Positions 17,824 to 26,958 are shown, numbered from the stretch's first letter. The stretch: DNA of 64,000 nucleotides from Leptothrix sp. (in: b-proteobacteria) (GCA_013822685.1 PNKV01000009.1:98752-162751), one strand, 5' to 3'. Notes: generated from the sequence alone by a model not told the origin. Numbers and translations: made by a program.

Positions 17824-18447
17824 GTGGCACGTTACCTCGGACCCAAGGCCAAACTGGCCCGCCGTGAAGGCACCGACCTGTTTTTGAAGAGCGCTCGTCG
17901 CCCCATCAGCGACAAGGCTAAATTCGACACCAAACCCGGCCAGCACGGCCGCACGTCTGGTTCGCGCACCTCCGACTTCGGTCTGCAACTGCGCGAAAAG
18001 CAAAAAGTCAAGCGCATGTACGGCGTGCTGGAGCGTCAGTTCCGCCGCTACTTTGCCGAAGCCGATCGCCGCAAGGGCAACACGGGCTCGAACCTGTTGT
18101 TCCTGCTGGAATCGCGTCTGGACAACGTCGTTTACCGCATGGGCTTTGCCTCCACCCGCGCCGAAGCACGTCAATTGACGTCGCACAAGGGTGTGACCGT
18201 GAACGGTCAAGTGGTGAACATTCCTTCGTACAACGTCAAGACTGGCGATGTGGTGGGCGTGCGCGAAAAAGCCAAGAAGCAAGTTCGCGTTCTGGAAGCA
18301 CTGAAGCTGGCCGAGTCCATCGGCATGCCAGCTTGGGTGCAAGTGGACAACACCAAGCTGGAAGGTGTTTTCAAGAAGACCCCGGACCGCGATGAATTCG
18401 GTGCCGACATCAACGAATCGTTGATCGTCGAACTGTATTCGCGTTGA
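17824..18447 (+). CDS. rpsD: 30S ribosomal protein S4
   Basis: 207 aa from GTG 17824 (CAAGGAAAA upstream). S4 nucleates 30S assembly on the 5' domain of 16S rRNA. It has [20 protein letters not shown], and the S4 RNA-binding domain [20 protein letters not shown] followed by [17 protein letters not shown]. There is no N-terminal zinc knuckle. Confidence 0.99.
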   Translation: MARYLGPKAKLARREGTDLFLKSARRPISDKAKFDTKPGQHGRTSGSRTSDFGLQLREKQKVKRMYGVLERQFRRYFAEADRRKGNTGSNLLFLLESRLDNVVYRMGFASTRAEARQLTSHKGVTVNGQVVNIPSYNVKTGDVVGVREKAKKQVRVLEALKLAESIGMPAWVQVDNTKLEGVFKKTPDRDEFGADINESLIVELYSR

Positions 18448-18514
18448 TTCACACATCAGCTGCGCTTCACGGCCTTGGGTCGTGTCGCGCGGCTTTGTGC
18501 GTTTTGTTTTCAAG

Positions 18515-18535
18515 ACCGGAGCATGTTGCTCCGGT
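18515..18535 (+). other. Strong hairpin between rpsD and rpoA
   Basis: ACCGGAGCA-TGT-TGCTCCGGT: nine perfect base pairs around a 3-nt loop, 54 nt before the rpoA ATG. No U-run follows, so it is not an intrinsic terminator. An RNase processing site or a stability element separating S4 and RpoA expression is a reasonable inference. Confidence 0.6.
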
Positions 18536-18589
18536 TGGTCCAGCAGCCTTATCGGTGTAACGAGCCGAGGGTATTGACAGGAAGAGCTC

Positions 18590-19576
18590 ATGCAAACCAA
18601 TTTGCTGAAACCCAAAGCCATTCAGGTGGAGCCCTTGGGCGGCCACCGTGCCAAAGTGACCCTCGAGCCGTTCGAGCGTGGCTATGGCCATACCCTGGGC
18701 AACGCCTTGCGCCGCGTCCTGTTGTCTTCGATGGTGGGTTTTGCTCCAACAGAAGTGACCATCGCGGGCGTGCTGCACGAGTACTCGACCGTTGACGGCG
18801 TTCAAGAAGACGTCGTTCACATCATGTTGAACCTCAAGGGTGTGGTCTTCCGTTTGCACAACCGCGACGAAGTCACGCTGGTGCTGCGCAAGGATGGCGA
18901 AGGCCCTGTCACTGCCGCCGACATCCAGACCCCTCACGACGTTGAGATCGTCAACCCCAACCACGTGATTGCTCACTTGTCGCACGGCGGCAAGCTGGAC
19001 ATGCAGATCAAGGTGGAAAAGGGCCGTGGCTATGTGCCCGGCAACATCCGCCGCTACGGCGACGAAAGCACCAAGGCCATCGGCCGCATCGTGCTGGATG
19101 CGTCGTTCTCGCCGGTTCGCCGCGTGAGCTACACGGTCGAGAGCGCCCGTGTTGAGCAGCGCACCGACCTGGACAAGCTGGTCATGGAAATCGAAACCAA
19201 CGGCGCCATTTCGCCTGAGGAGGCGATCCGTGCTTCGGCCAAGATCCTGGTGGAACAGCTGGCGGTGTTTGCGCAGTTGGAAGGCAGCGAGATCGCCGCT
19301 TTCGACACGCCTGCCAAGTCGGCTCAGAACTTCGATCCGATCCTGCTGCGTCCTGTCGACGAGCTGGAACTGACCGTGCGTTCGGCCAACTGCTTGAAGG
19401 CCGAAAACATCTACTACATCGGCGACCTGATCCAGCGCACCGAGACCGAGTTGCTCAAGACCCCGAATCTGGGTCGCAAGTCGCTGAACGAAATCAAGGA
19501 AGTCCTGGCTTCGCGTGGTCTGGCTCTGGGTTCGCGCCTGGAAAGCTGGCCTCCCCAAGGTCTCGACAAGCGTTGA
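18590..19576 (+). CDS. rpoA: DNA-directed RNA polymerase subunit alpha
   Basis: 328 aa. The N-terminal domain (assembly of beta and beta') includes [20 protein letters not shown] and [20 protein letters not shown]. After a linker, the C-terminal domain (UP-element and activator contact) includes [21 protein letters not shown] and [16 protein letters not shown] with the conserved Arg/Asn/Lys DNA contacts. Standard position between rpsD and rplQ. Confidence 0.99.
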   Translation: MQTNLLKPKAIQVEPLGGHRAKVTLEPFERGYGHTLGNALRRVLLSSMVGFAPTEVTIAGVLHEYSTVDGVQEDVVHIMLNLKGVVFRLHNRDEVTLVLRKDGEGPVTAADIQTPHDVEIVNPNHVIAHLSHGGKLDMQIKVEKGRGYVPGNIRRYGDESTKAIGRIVLDASFSPVRRVSYTVESARVEQRTDLDKLVMEIETNGAISPEEAIRASAKILVEQLAVFAQLEGSEIAAFDTPAKSAQNFDPILLRPVDELELTVRSANCLKAENIYYIGDLIQRTETELLKTPNLGRKSLNEIKEVLASRGLALGSRLESWPPQGLDKR

Positions 19577-19645
19577 TTGTTTGAAGAAGAAATGGGCGGT
19601 GAGTCTGGTCACAGACCACTGCCCGGTGCACCCGGCGGTACCTTG

Positions 19646-19663
19646 AACCGGCCGCCGGTTTTT
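19646..19663 (+). terminator. Short attenuator-like hairpin between rpoA and rplQ
   Basis: AACCGG-CCG-CCGGTT followed by TTTATAAAG. The stem is six GC-rich pairs and the U-run is only five (including stem bases), so it could pause or partly terminate transcription before rplQ. The rplQ ribosome-binding site AAAGGAAAG follows. Confidence 0.4.
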
Positions 19664-19686
19664 ATAAAGTAAGAAAGGAAAGCACC

Positions 19687-20085
19687 ATGCGTCACGGACA
19701 CGGACTCCGTAAACTGAACCGCACCTCGTCACACCGTCTTGCGATGCTGCGCAACATGGCCAACTCGCTGATCCAGCACGAGGCCATCAAGACCACCGTC
19801 CCCAAGGCCAAGGAATTGCGCCGCGTGGTCGAGCCCCTGATCACTCTGGCCAAGAACCCCACCCTGGCGAACAAGCGCCTGGCGTTCGACCGCCTGCGCG
19901 ACCGCGACAACGTGGTCAAGCTGTTCAACGTGCTGGGCCCCCGCTTCGCGGCCCGTCCTGGTGGTTACACCCGGATCCTGAAGATGGGCTTCCGCGTGGG
20001 CGACAACGCTCCCATGGCTTACGTTGAGCTGGTTGAGCGCACCGAAGCAACCGATGCGGTTGCCGACGACCAAGGCAACGCATAA
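19687..20085 (+). CDS. rplQ: 50S ribosomal protein L17
   Basis: 132 aa. L17 surrounds the peptide exit tunnel. It starts [21 protein letters not shown] and contains the conserved [21 protein letters not shown] and [21 protein letters not shown]. It is the last gene of the ribosomal block and is followed by a clear terminator. Confidence 0.99.
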   Translation: MRHGHGLRKLNRTSSHRLAMLRNMANSLIQHEAIKTTVPKAKELRRVVEPLITLAKNPTLANKRLAFDRLRDRDNVVKLFNVLGPRFAARPGGYTRILKMGFRVGDNAPMAYVELVERTEATDAVADDQGNA

Positions 20086-20125
20086 GCTTTGCCATCCAGG
20101 TGCCGTTCACTCGGCGCTTGAAAAT

Positions 20126-20151
20126 AAAGGGCCGGCATTGCTGGCCCTTTT
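20126..20151 (+). terminator. Intrinsic terminator of the ribosomal operon
   Basis: AAAGGGCC (20126-20133) pairs with GGCCCTTT (20143-20150) around a 9-nt loop, ending in TTTT. It lies 41 nt after the rplQ stop. Confidence 0.9.
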
Positions 20152-20172
20152 GCATTCTGGTGCAAAAAAAGC

Positions 20173-20200
20173 GTGACAAATATAAAAAGCATGCTATAGT
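20173..20200 (+). promoter_or_regulatory. Promoter of the initiator tRNA gene
   Basis: GTGACA (20173-20178) and TATAGT (20195-20200), 16-bp spacer, in an AT-rich tract. Transcription would start a few bases before the mature tRNA at 20213. Confidence 0.65.
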
Positions 20201-20212
20201 CTAATTCTCTGT

Positions 20213-20289
<77 letters not shown>

Positions 20290-20300
20290 AAAAAAGAAGC

Positions 20301-20326
20301 AAAAGCCGATCCTTGGGTCGGCTTTT
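20301..20326 (+). terminator. Intrinsic terminator of the tRNA-fMet gene
   Basis: AAAAGCCGA (20301-20309) pairs with TCGGCTTTT (20318-20326) around TCCTTGGG. The following 20327-20512 holds no gene; TACAAT at 20421-20426 is a possible -10 box for ilvE without a convincing -35 partner. Confidence 0.88.
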
Positions 20327-20512
20327 GTCATTGGGGCTTCGCATTGGGCAGGCGCCGATGAACATGGCTTGCCCTACCTGGACAAGGCCGTGGCCCGAGC
20401 CAAATCAAACGCCACACGATTACAATCGCAGGTTTTCCGGCAGCAGCACCATGCTGGTGTCGCAAGGCCGGCTGCAAACGAATAATTTAGACAATTCCCG
20501 AAAGGACTTCCC

Positions 20513-21436
20513 ATGTCGATGGACGATCGCGACGGCAAAATCTGGATGGATGGCCAGATGGTGGAGTGGCGCGATGCCAAGATCCATGTGTTGACCCACA
20601 CCCTGCACTATGGCTGTGGCGTGTTCGAAGGCGTGCGCGCCTACAACACCACGCAAGGGCCGGCCATCTTCCGCATTCAGGAGCACACCGAGCGCCTGTT
20701 CAACAGCGCCAAGATCCTGCGCATGAAGATTCCCTTCAGCTTCGACGAGGTGGTCAAGGCGCAATTGGACGTGGTCCGCGAGAACAAGCTGGAGAGCTGC
20801 TATCTGCGTCCGCTGGCATGGCTGGGTTCCGAGAAGATGGGCGTGAGCCCCAAGGGTGCCAAGGTGCACCTGATGGTCGCGGCCTGGCCTTGGGGTGCTT
20901 ATCTGGGTGAGGATGGTCTCAAGCGCGGCATCCGCGTCAAGACTTCAAGCTACACGCGCCACCACGTCAACATCACGATGACGCAGGCCAAGGCGGTGAG
21001 CAATTACACCAACTCGATCCTGGCCAACCTGGAAGTGACCGACGAGGGCTACGACGAAGCCCTGCTGTTGGACTCGAGCGGCTTCGTCAGCGAAGGCGCG
21101 GGCGAGAACATCTTCATCGTGAAGAACGGCAAGCTGTACACGCCCGACCTGTCGGCTGGTGCGCTGAACGGCATCACCCGCAACACCATCTTCGCGATTT
21201 GCCAGGACCTGGGTCTGGAGATTCGTGAGAAGCGCATCACCCGTGACGAGGTCTACATCTGTGACGAGGCTTTCTTCACCGGCACCGCCGCCGAAGTGAC
21301 GCCCATCCGTGAATTGGACCGCATCGAGATCGGTGCCGGTTCGCGTGGCCCCATCACCGAAAAAATCCAGAGTGCGTTCTTCGACATCGTCAATGGCCGC
21401 AACCCCAAGTACGCCGAGTGGCTGACCAAGGTCTGA
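20513..21436 (+). CDS. ilvE: Branched-chain amino acid aminotransferase
   Basis: 307 aa fold-type IV PLP enzyme that transfers amino groups between leucine/isoleucine/valine and their 2-oxoacids. It has HYGCGVFEGVRAYNT, the PLP-lysine region MTQAKAVSNYTNS, DEALLLDSSGFVSEGAGENIF and FFTGTAAEVTPIRELDR. AAAGGA lies before ATG 20513; a second in-frame ATG is at 20519. It is probably co-transcribed with the zinc-finger gene 13 nt downstream. Confidence 0.96.
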   Translation: MSMDDRDGKIWMDGQMVEWRDAKIHVLTHTLHYGCGVFEGVRAYNTTQGPAIFRIQEHTERLFNSAKILRMKIPFSFDEVVKAQLDVVRENKLESCYLRPLAWLGSEKMGVSPKGAKVHLMVAAWPWGAYLGEDGLKRGIRVKTSSYTRHHVNITMTQAKAVSNYTNSILANLEVTDEGYDEALLLDSSGFVSEGAGENIFIVKNGKLYTPDLSAGALNGITRNTIFAICQDLGLEIREKRITRDEVYICDEAFFTGTAAEVTPIRELDRIEIGAGSRGPITEKIQSAFFDIVNGRNPKYAEWLTKV

Positions 21437-21449
21437 GGAGCAACACGCC

Positions 21450-21671
21450 ATGAGCACGACTGCACAAGCCCACGCCTTGGTTGAGGTGACCGCGCATGAG
21501 CTGCAAGGCCCCGGGGTGGTGTTCTGCCCCAATCCCAAGATGCCTTTGTGGAGCAACCACCCCCGTGTCTACATCGACGTGGTCACGGCGGCGGCTGAAG
21601 GTGGACGGTGCCCTTATTGCGGCACGGTCTACAAGCTCAAGGCCGGTGAGAAAGTGGGCCACGGCCATTGA
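21450..21671 (+). CDS. Small zinc-finger protein (zf-CHCC, NDUFS6-like)
   Basis: 73 aa. It contains VFCPNPKMPLWSNHPRVYIDV followed by CPYCGTVYKL and a His-rich tail, matching the CHCC zinc-finger family related to the NDUFS6 subunit of mitochondrial complex I. The Cys and CxxC positions are intact. In Burkholderiales it routinely follows ilvE; its bacterial role is not known. Confidence 0.9.
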   Translation: MSTTAQAHALVEVTAHELQGPGVVFCPNPKMPLWSNHPRVYIDVVTAAAEGGRCPYCGTVYKLKAGEKVGHGH

Positions 21672-21713
21672 TTGACGGCGCCAGCGGAGACCTTCGGTCG
21701 CGCTGGCGTTTGA

Positions 21714-22430
21714 TCACAGCTGCAGTTGACCCACGGAGATGATCGGGCCTGTCGGTGCACCCGTGCGCGATCCCCCGGCAGGCTCCACGCTCACCGCGAA
21801 GGCGGCGGTGCCGTCCAGCAGGCGCTGGCGCAGCACTGTGGTGGTTCCTTGCGCCGACACCAGACCCAAAGACCGAGGGGCACCTTTGCCGGGCACCGCC
21901 CACAGCTCCAGTGCCTTGTTCAGGGCGACGGGCACGGCGCCCAGCGGTTTGAGCACCAGGCTGCGACCATCGCCCCCCACACTGGCCACAAACGAGGCGG
22001 TCTGGAAGCCGCCAGCAGCATCGCCTTGGGCGTTCATCACGATGACGATGGGGGGTTGGGCCGGCTGGCGGGGCTCGAGCCAAAGGCCCAAAGTGATCGC
22101 TGACACGGTGGCAAAGGCGGCCAGCCCCTGCCAAAGAGCCAGTTTTTGCCACCAGGCGGTGACGCTCTGAACCGCCCCTGAAGGACCAGCGGTGGCTGGG
22201 AAAAGACGCTGTTGCACAGCGTCCCAGACGCCGGGTGAGGGCATGACTTCGGGCAGCACCTCCATCATGGGCACCAACCGCTCCTGCCATTCCGACACGG
22301 CCCGGCGCAATTGCGGGTGGGCTGGCAGCAGCACTTCAAAACGTCGGCGCGCGGGTCCCCGCAGGGTGCCCAACACGTACTCTGAGGCAAGACGATCGGC
22401 CCGTTCAGGGCGGCTGTAGTCCATGGTCAA
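21714..22430 (-). CDS. Anti-sigma factor, RskA family
   Basis: 238 aa from TTG 22430, or 236 aa from ATG 22424; the TTG overlaps the sigma-factor stop (TTGA). The cytoplasmic N-terminus (~1-90) includes LASEYVLGTLRGPARRRFEVL, the anti-sigma segment. One membrane helix (~96-115, LALWQGLAAFATVSAITLGL) is followed by a periplasmic RskA domain with LWAVPGKGAPRSLGLVSAQG. It should hold the adjacent ECF factor at the membrane until a periplasmic signal triggers release. Confidence 0.9.
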   Translation of the reverse strand: MTMDYSRPERADRLASEYVLGTLRGPARRRFEVLLPAHPQLRRAVSEWQERLVPMMEVLPEVMPSPGVWDAVQQRLFPATAGPSGAVQSVTAWWQKLALWQGLAAFATVSAITLGLWLEPRQPAQPPIVIVMNAQGDAAGGFQTASFVASVGGDGRSLVLKPLGAVPVALNKALELWAVPGKGAPRSLGLVSAQGTTTVLRQRLLDGTAAFAVSVEPAGGSRTGAPTGPIISVGQLQL

Positions 22431-23074
22431 CCCCGGGCCAGCGTGGTGGCCCGCTCCAAACAGGATTTCAGGGATTGCAAGCCACGGCGCACCCAGCTTT
22501 TGACGGTGCCCAGGGGCTGCCCCAGGTGCTGGGCCACTTCGGCATGCGACAGCCCCTGGTAGAACGCCAAGGCCAGGCTGTGCTTTTGTTCGCCGCTCAA
22601 GGTTTTCAGGCAGTGCTCAATATCGCGCGCGGCACCGGCTTGCTCCAGCAAGGCTTGCGGCCCGGGAGCCTCAGACGGGGCGCGGCTCAGCATGTCGGAC
22701 TCTTCGCCATCCAGGTCGACCTGGGTGCTGCTGATGGTGTGGGGTTCGCTCTGGCGCCGACGCAGGCTGTCGATCGCCCGGTTGCGGGCGACGCTGCCCA
22801 GCCAGGTGCTGGCCTGGCTGAGGGCGGGGTTGAAGCTTTGCGCTGACCGCCAAACGTTGATGTAGACCTCTTGCAAAATGTCCTCGGCTTGGGCTCGTTG
22901 ACTCTGTATACGCAGAATCACGGCCAGAAGATGCGGGCTGGATTGGCGATAAAGTGTGTCAAAAGCCGCGCGATCGCCGAGGGCGATGCGTGACAGGAGG
23001 TCTGCCCAGACTTTCTGACGTGGACTGGTGCCCTCGGTCGGGGTGGCGGTGCGGTCGTCGGGCTGGGTCGCCAT
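22427..23074 (-). CDS. ECF RNA polymerase sigma factor (SigK/ECF19-like)
   Basis: 215 aa from ATG 23074 (AGGAGG 10 nt upstream; upstream open frame rejected as it overlaps the divergent purU). Sigma-2 is seen in ILQEVYINVWRSAQSFNPAL and WLGSVARNRAIDSLRRRQ, and sigma-4 in LAFYQGLSHAEVAQHLGQPL followed by GTVKSWVRRGL. Pairing with an RskA anti-sigma factor is the SigK arrangement. The regulon is unknown; the pair is divergent from purU with an 84-bp gap. Confidence 0.92.
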   Translation of the reverse strand: MATQPDDRTATPTEGTSPRQKVWADLLSRIALGDRAAFDTLYRQSSPHLLAVILRIQSQRAQAEDILQEVYINVWRSAQSFNPALSQASTWLGSVARNRAIDSLRRRQSEPHTISSTQVDLDGEESDMLSRAPSEAPGPQALLEQAGAARDIEHCLKTLSGEQKHSLALAFYQGLSHAEVAQHLGQPLGTVKSWVRRGLQSLKSCLERATTLARG

Positions 23075-23158
23075 GGGGGCTGTGCCTCCTGTTCGGATGC
23101 TGCATTCTAGGGAAGCTTTCACCCAGACCAGTGGCCGCCCCCTACAATCCCGGCCATC

Positions 23159-24043
23159 ATGAATATCAAGCGCGAATTCGTCCTGACCCTGTCGTGCCGC
23201 GACACGAAGGGCATCGTCCATGCCGTGGCCGGGCTGCTTTACCAAGCCGGGTGCAACATCATCGACTCGCAGCAATTTGGCGATGTACAGAACGAGGACA
23301 GCACCGGGTTGTTCTTCATGCGCGTGCATTTCGAGGCGCCTGAGCACTTGGCGGATGAGGCCACCTTGGCCAATTTGTTTGGCCATGTGCGGGAGCAATT
23401 CGCCATGACGGCAACGATTCGCGTGCAGTCACGCAAACCGCGCGTGATGATCATGGTCAGCAAGCATGGGCACTGCCTGAATGATTTGCTGTTCAGGTGG
23501 AAGTCGGGCCAGTTGCCGGTGGAGATCCCGGCCATCGTGTCGAACCACCCCGACTATGCCGAGCTGGCCGCCAGCTATGGCATTGCCTTTCACCACCTGC
23601 CCTTGCCCATAGGGGCGGGCCCCGAGGTGAAACGCGCCCAGGAGCAACAAGTGGAAGCGCTGGTCGAGCAGGAGGGCGTTGACCTGGTGGTGCTGGCGCG
23701 CTATATGCAAATCCTGAGTCCCGAGTTCTGCGCGTTTCTCAAGGGGCGGGCCATCAACATCCACCACAGCTTTTTACCCAGCTTCAAAGGGGCCAAGCCC
23801 TACTATCAGGCGCATGATCGGGGTGTGAAGCTGATCGGTGCAACGGCGCATTACGTGACGGCGGATCTGGACGAAGGTCCGATCATCGAGCAGGATGTGG
23901 AACGCGTGGACCACACCTTGAGCCCTGAGGATTTCACCGCCGTTGGCCGAGACGTGGAATGCGTGGTGTTGGCGCGTGCCGTGAAGTGGCATGTGGAGCA
24001 CCGGGTGCTGATGAATGGCCACAAGACGGTGGTGTTTCGTTGA
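23159..24043 (+). CDS. purU: Formyltetrahydrofolate deformylase
   Basis: 294 aa. It hydrolyses 10-formyl-THF to formate and THF, balancing one-carbon pools and feeding PurT. An N-terminal ACT domain (~5-85, LTLSCRDTKGIVHAVAGLLYQ) is followed by a formyltransferase domain with MVSKHGHCLNDLL, NIHHSFLPSFKGAKPYYQA and the catalytic Asp in TADLDEGPIIEQDVERV. TACAAT at 23143-23148 lies 10 nt before the ATG, so the mRNA leader would be very short. Confidence 0.96.
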   Translation: MNIKREFVLTLSCRDTKGIVHAVAGLLYQAGCNIIDSQQFGDVQNEDSTGLFFMRVHFEAPEHLADEATLANLFGHVREQFAMTATIRVQSRKPRVMIMVSKHGHCLNDLLFRWKSGQLPVEIPAIVSNHPDYAELAASYGIAFHHLPLPIGAGPEVKRAQEQQVEALVEQEGVDLVVLARYMQILSPEFCAFLKGRAINIHHSFLPSFKGAKPYYQAHDRGVKLIGATAHYVTADLDEGPIIEQDVERVDHTLSPEDFTAVGRDVECVVLARAVKWHVEHRVLMNGHKTVVFR

Positions 24044-24086
24044 GCCCCGAATCGCTGTGTTCAACCCTGTTTGACGCTTGACAACC

Positions 24087-24545
24087 ATGAGTGATCCCCG
24101 TGCCCGCAAAGCTTCTCAGGCCGCGCTCATGGCGTCGGCGGACGACACGGAAGCTACTTTTTACGAGGCCTTGCAGCAAGGCGATCTTGAGCGGCTGATG
24201 TCGGTGTGGTCTGACGATGACGAGATCGCTTGCGTGCACCCAGGGGGGCCGCGTGTGGTGGGTGAGGTGGCCATCCGCGGCACGTTCGAAGCTATCTTCG
24301 CGAATGGCCCGGTGCAAGTCAGTTTGCAGCAGGTTCGGCGCCTTGAAAGCGACCACTGCGAAGTCCACCATGTGCTGGAAAAGGTGCAGGCCTTGACCCC
24401 CGAAGGCTTGCAGACCGCCTTCGTGCTGGCCACGAATGTGTACATGCGGACCGCGTTAGGGTGGCGCATGGTCTTGCACCATGCCAGCCCTGGCCAGGCG
24501 CACGAGCTGCAGGAACTGGCCGAGCCGGCAGCCACCTTGCATTGA
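24087..24545 (+). CDS. NTF2/SnoaL-like domain protein
   Basis: 152 aa from ATG 24087. The cone-shaped NTF2 fold is suggested by TEATFYEALQQGDLERLMSVWSDDDE, CVHPGGPRVVGEVAIRGTFEAI and MRTALGWRMVLHHASPG. Proteobacterial members are often annotated as ketosteroid-isomerase-like; no catalytic residues can be assigned. It lies 43 nt after purU and 14 nt before the hydrolase, suggesting a small operon. Confidence 0.8.
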   Translation: MSDPRARKASQAALMASADDTEATFYEALQQGDLERLMSVWSDDDEIACVHPGGPRVVGEVAIRGTFEAIFANGPVQVSLQQVRRLESDHCEVHHVLEKVQALTPEGLQTAFVLATNVYMRTALGWRMVLHHASPGQAHELQELAEPAATLH

Positions 24546-24559
24546 CCGGGTCAGCAAGC

Positions 24560-25567
24560 ATGCAGTCGTACAGGGCGCCACGTTGGCTGGCAGGGCAGGG
24601 CAGTTGGGGTGGCAATGCGCAGACCATCTGGCCGGCGCTTTTTTCGCGGCCACACACCAGCCCGACGCCCGCAAACGTGCCTTACCAAAGACAGCGTTGG
24701 GACACGCCCGACGGGGACTTCATTGATGTGGATTTGCTGCCCGCGGCGTCCAAGCCTGGTACTGAAGCCGCGCCCATGCTGGTGCTGTTCCACGGGCTGG
24801 AAGGCTCATCGCGCAGCCACTATGCGCTGGCCTTTGCCCACTGGGCCCGGGCGCAGGGCTGGTCTTACGCGGTGCCGCATTTCAGGGGGTGCTCTGGCGA
24901 GCTGAACCTGGGCCCGCGTTCTTACCACTCGGGCGATTTCATGGAGATCGACTGGATTTTGCAGCGCCTGCAGGCCACCCATGGCGGCCCGATGGTGGCC
25001 GTGGGCATCTCGATGGGCGGCAACGCCTTGCTGCGGTGGGCCCAGGAGTCGGGCATGGAAGCCGTGAAGGTGGCCAAGGCGGTGGCGGCGGTGTCGTCCC
25101 CTCTCGATCTGGCAGCCGCGGGCGAGGCCATTGGTCGAGGCTTCAACCGGCAGGTCTACACGCGCATGTTCCTCAAATCGATGAAGCCCAAAGCGATGGC
25201 CAAGCTGGCGCAGTTTCCGGGCTTGTTCGATGAGCAGGCCCTTCGGGCATCCCGGGATCTGTTCGAGTTCGACAATGTGTTCACCGCGCCTTTGCATGGT
25301 TTCACCGGGACGCCGGACTATTGGGCGCGGTGCTCTGCCCAGCCGCGTTTGAAGTTGATCACCGGGGTGCCCGCTTTGGTGATCAATGCCCGCAACGATC
25401 CTTTCATCCCGGGGGCCAGCTTGCCGCGGCCCGATGAGGTGGGCAAATGGGTGACCTTGTGGCAACCCCTGGAAGGTGGCCATGTGGGCTTTCCTGCCGG
25501 GCCCATGCCCGGCCATGTGACCACCTTGCCTGAGGCTGTGGGCCCGTGGCTTGCTCAGCACCTTTGA
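24560..25567 (+). CDS. YheT-type alpha/beta hydrolase
   Basis: 335 aa from ATG 24560. The family is related to E. coli YheT and eukaryotic ABHD1/3 phospholipases. It has RAPRWLAGQGSWGGNAQTIWP, LFHGLEGSSRSHYALAFA, HFRGCSGE, the nucleophile elbow GISMGGNALLRW, an Asp in INARNDPFIP and a His in GGHVGFPAG. It is cytoplasmic (no signal peptide). The substrate is unknown; lipid esters are plausible. Confidence 0.9.
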   Translation: MQSYRAPRWLAGQGSWGGNAQTIWPALFSRPHTSPTPANVPYQRQRWDTPDGDFIDVDLLPAASKPGTEAAPMLVLFHGLEGSSRSHYALAFAHWARAQGWSYAVPHFRGCSGELNLGPRSYHSGDFMEIDWILQRLQATHGGPMVAVGISMGGNALLRWAQESGMEAVKVAKAVAAVSSPLDLAAAGEAIGRGFNRQVYTRMFLKSMKPKAMAKLAQFPGLFDEQALRASRDLFEFDNVFTAPLHGFTGTPDYWARCSAQPRLKLITGVPALVINARNDPFIPGASLPRPDEVGKWVTLWQPLEGGHVGFPAGPMPGHVTTLPEAVGPWLAQHL

Positions 25568-25596
25568 CCGACAACACAAGACGTACAGGGGACCGC

Positions 25597-26142
25597 ATGG
25601 ACGACATCGTCAAGGCCGCTTTGAAGAAGTGGCCCAATGTGCCCAACTGCCACGGCTGGCTGGGCCTGGATGCCCGGGGCGACTGGTACATGCGCGATGA
25701 CCAGACCCAGGCGGCCGGGTCGTTCCCGCAAGTCAAGGGCAGCCGCATCACGCACGGCAAGCTGATCGACTTCATCAACCGCAACTACGAGGCCGACCAG
25801 CAGGGGGCCTGGTTCTTCCAGAATGGACCGCAGCGGGTTTACCTGGAACTGGAGGCCGCGCCGTGGGTGCTGGGCGTGCAGCGTGAGGGTGAGTCGTTCA
25901 AAGTCGACACGCACACCCGCCAGATGGTGGGCGAGGTGCGCGGTGCCTGGTTGGATGAGCAGGGGCGGCTGTTCCTGGAAACGGAGCTGGGTTTGGGGGT
26001 GGTGCGCTCGATGGACATGGACGCCGCGGCCAGCGCGGTCGAAGCCGGCGTGTGGGATCCGCAGGACATCGTGTTCGCGGAGTTGCCGCAGCGATTTGCC
26101 TATTGCCTGCACCCTCGACCGGCCGAAGCCGCTAGGGCATGA
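25597..26142 (+). CDS. Conserved protein of unknown function (DUF2946-like naming not assignable)
   Basis: 181 aa from ATG 25597 (AGGGGA upstream). I recognise the sequence style as a Burkholderiales conserved protein but not a named domain. Visible features are WPNVPNCHGWLGLDARGDWY, FPQVKGSRITHGKLIDFINR, NGPQRVYLELEAAPWVLGVQ. There is no signal peptide or membrane helix, and it is rich in Trp and acidic residues. It lies 29 nt after the YheT-type hydrolase. The terminator begins on the last base of its stop codon. Confidence 0.75.
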   Translation: MDDIVKAALKKWPNVPNCHGWLGLDARGDWYMRDDQTQAAGSFPQVKGSRITHGKLIDFINRNYEADQQGAWFFQNGPQRVYLELEAAPWVLGVQREGESFKVDTHTRQMVGEVRGAWLDEQGRLFLETELGLGVVRSMDMDAAASAVEAGVWDPQDIVFAELPQRFAYCLHPRPAEAARA

Positions 26143-26169
26143 AAAAGCCGGCTCACAAGCCGGCTTTTT
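26142..26169. terminator. Bidirectional intrinsic terminator
   Basis: AAAAAGCCGGCT-CACA-AGCCGGCTTTTT: twelve perfect pairs with A- and T-runs on both sides. It serves the plus-strand gene ending at 26142 and the minus-strand cytochrome gene ending at 26194. Confidence 0.93.
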
Positions 26170-26193
26170 GTTGAAGCGGAGTCTGGCCAGGTT

Positions 26194-26751
26194 TTACTTG
26201 GCGTCGCTCGCAGGTGCCGAGGCCTCGGACGCTGCGGCAGCCGGCGCTGCAGGTTCGGCGAACTTGGCACCGCCTGCGTTGGCCAGGTAGGCCGTGGCAC
26301 GGCTGACTTCCAGGTCGGTGAACTCACCGCCCGCTTGTGGCGGCATGGCGTTCTTGCCCTTCAGTGCCGACTGAATCAGCGCAGCCAGGCCGGTGGCAAT
26401 GCGGGGGGCCCAGGCCGCGGCATCGCCCAGCTTGGGCGCGCCCAAGGCACCGGAGGCATGGCAGGTGGCGCACTGGGCCTTGAAGACTTCTTCACCAGAG
26501 CGTGGACCGGCGTTGGCCGAGACCATCTTGACTTCGACCGAGCCCACGGGCTTGATGCGTTGGGCGGTGGCCTGCTCGGACAGGGCATCGCTGCCCGAAG
26601 AGCCGGTGCTGCCCGATGCCACGAAGACCACCAACAGGATGATGATGATGATTGGCACGACGAAGGCCAGCCCCACGGCCACGGCCAGTTGCTTGGGCGT
26701 CTTGATCGGGCCTTCGTGATCGTTGTCGTGAGAATTGGGCGCTTGGCTCAT
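26194..26751 (-). CDS. Membrane-anchored c-type cytochrome (cytochrome c5-like)
   Basis: 185 aa from ATG 26751, chosen for GAGGA 5 nt upstream; an in-frame ATG at 26805 would add 18 residues. One N-terminal membrane anchor (VGLAFVVPIIIIILLVVFVA) places the haem domain in the periplasm. Haem site CATCH, the KLGD segment and a likely Met ligand in KNAMPPQAGG define a single class I cytochrome c. The C-terminus is a low-complexity Ala/Glu/Pro tail. A redox partner cannot be named from the neighbours. Confidence 0.93.
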   Translation of the reverse strand: MSQAPNSHDNDHEGPIKTPKQLAVAVGLAFVVPIIIIILLVVFVASGSTGSSGSDALSEQATAQRIKPVGSVEVKMVSANAGPRSGEEVFKAQCATCHASGALGAPKLGDAAAWAPRIATGLAALIQSALKGKNAMPPQAGGEFTDLEVSRATAYLANAGGAKFAEPAAPAAAASEASAPASDAK

Positions 26752-26882
26752 GGGATCCTCAGGGGCACTGTTATCGTGGGCGCAGGCCTTGCGGCTGCTG
26801 GACATGGCAGAAAATCCTGCCACAAAGGCCGGATTATAGGGGGGCTTGCCGTTGGGCCACTGTTAGAATCTGCCCCTGCGTT

Positions 26883-26958
26883 GCGCCCGTAGCTCAATGG
26901 ATAGAGTACTGCCCTCCGAAGGCAGGGGTTGCTGGTTCGATCCCAGCCGGGCGCACCA
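26883..26958 (+). tRNA. tRNA-Arg (CCG)
   Basis: 76 nt including an encoded CCA. Acceptor GCGCCCG/CGGGCGC, anticodon arm CTGCC-CTCCGAA-GGCAG with anticodon CCG, T arm GCTGG-TTCGATC-CCAGC. A TAGAAT hexamer at 26864-26869 is placed like a -10 box, with no clear -35. No integrase or direct repeat marks it as an element insertion site. Confidence 0.97.

Noticed and set aside
26846..26869. Promoter TTGCCG...TAGAAT for tRNA-Arg
   Set aside because: The spacer would be only 12 bp. The -10-like hexamer is well placed, but no acceptable -35 box was found.
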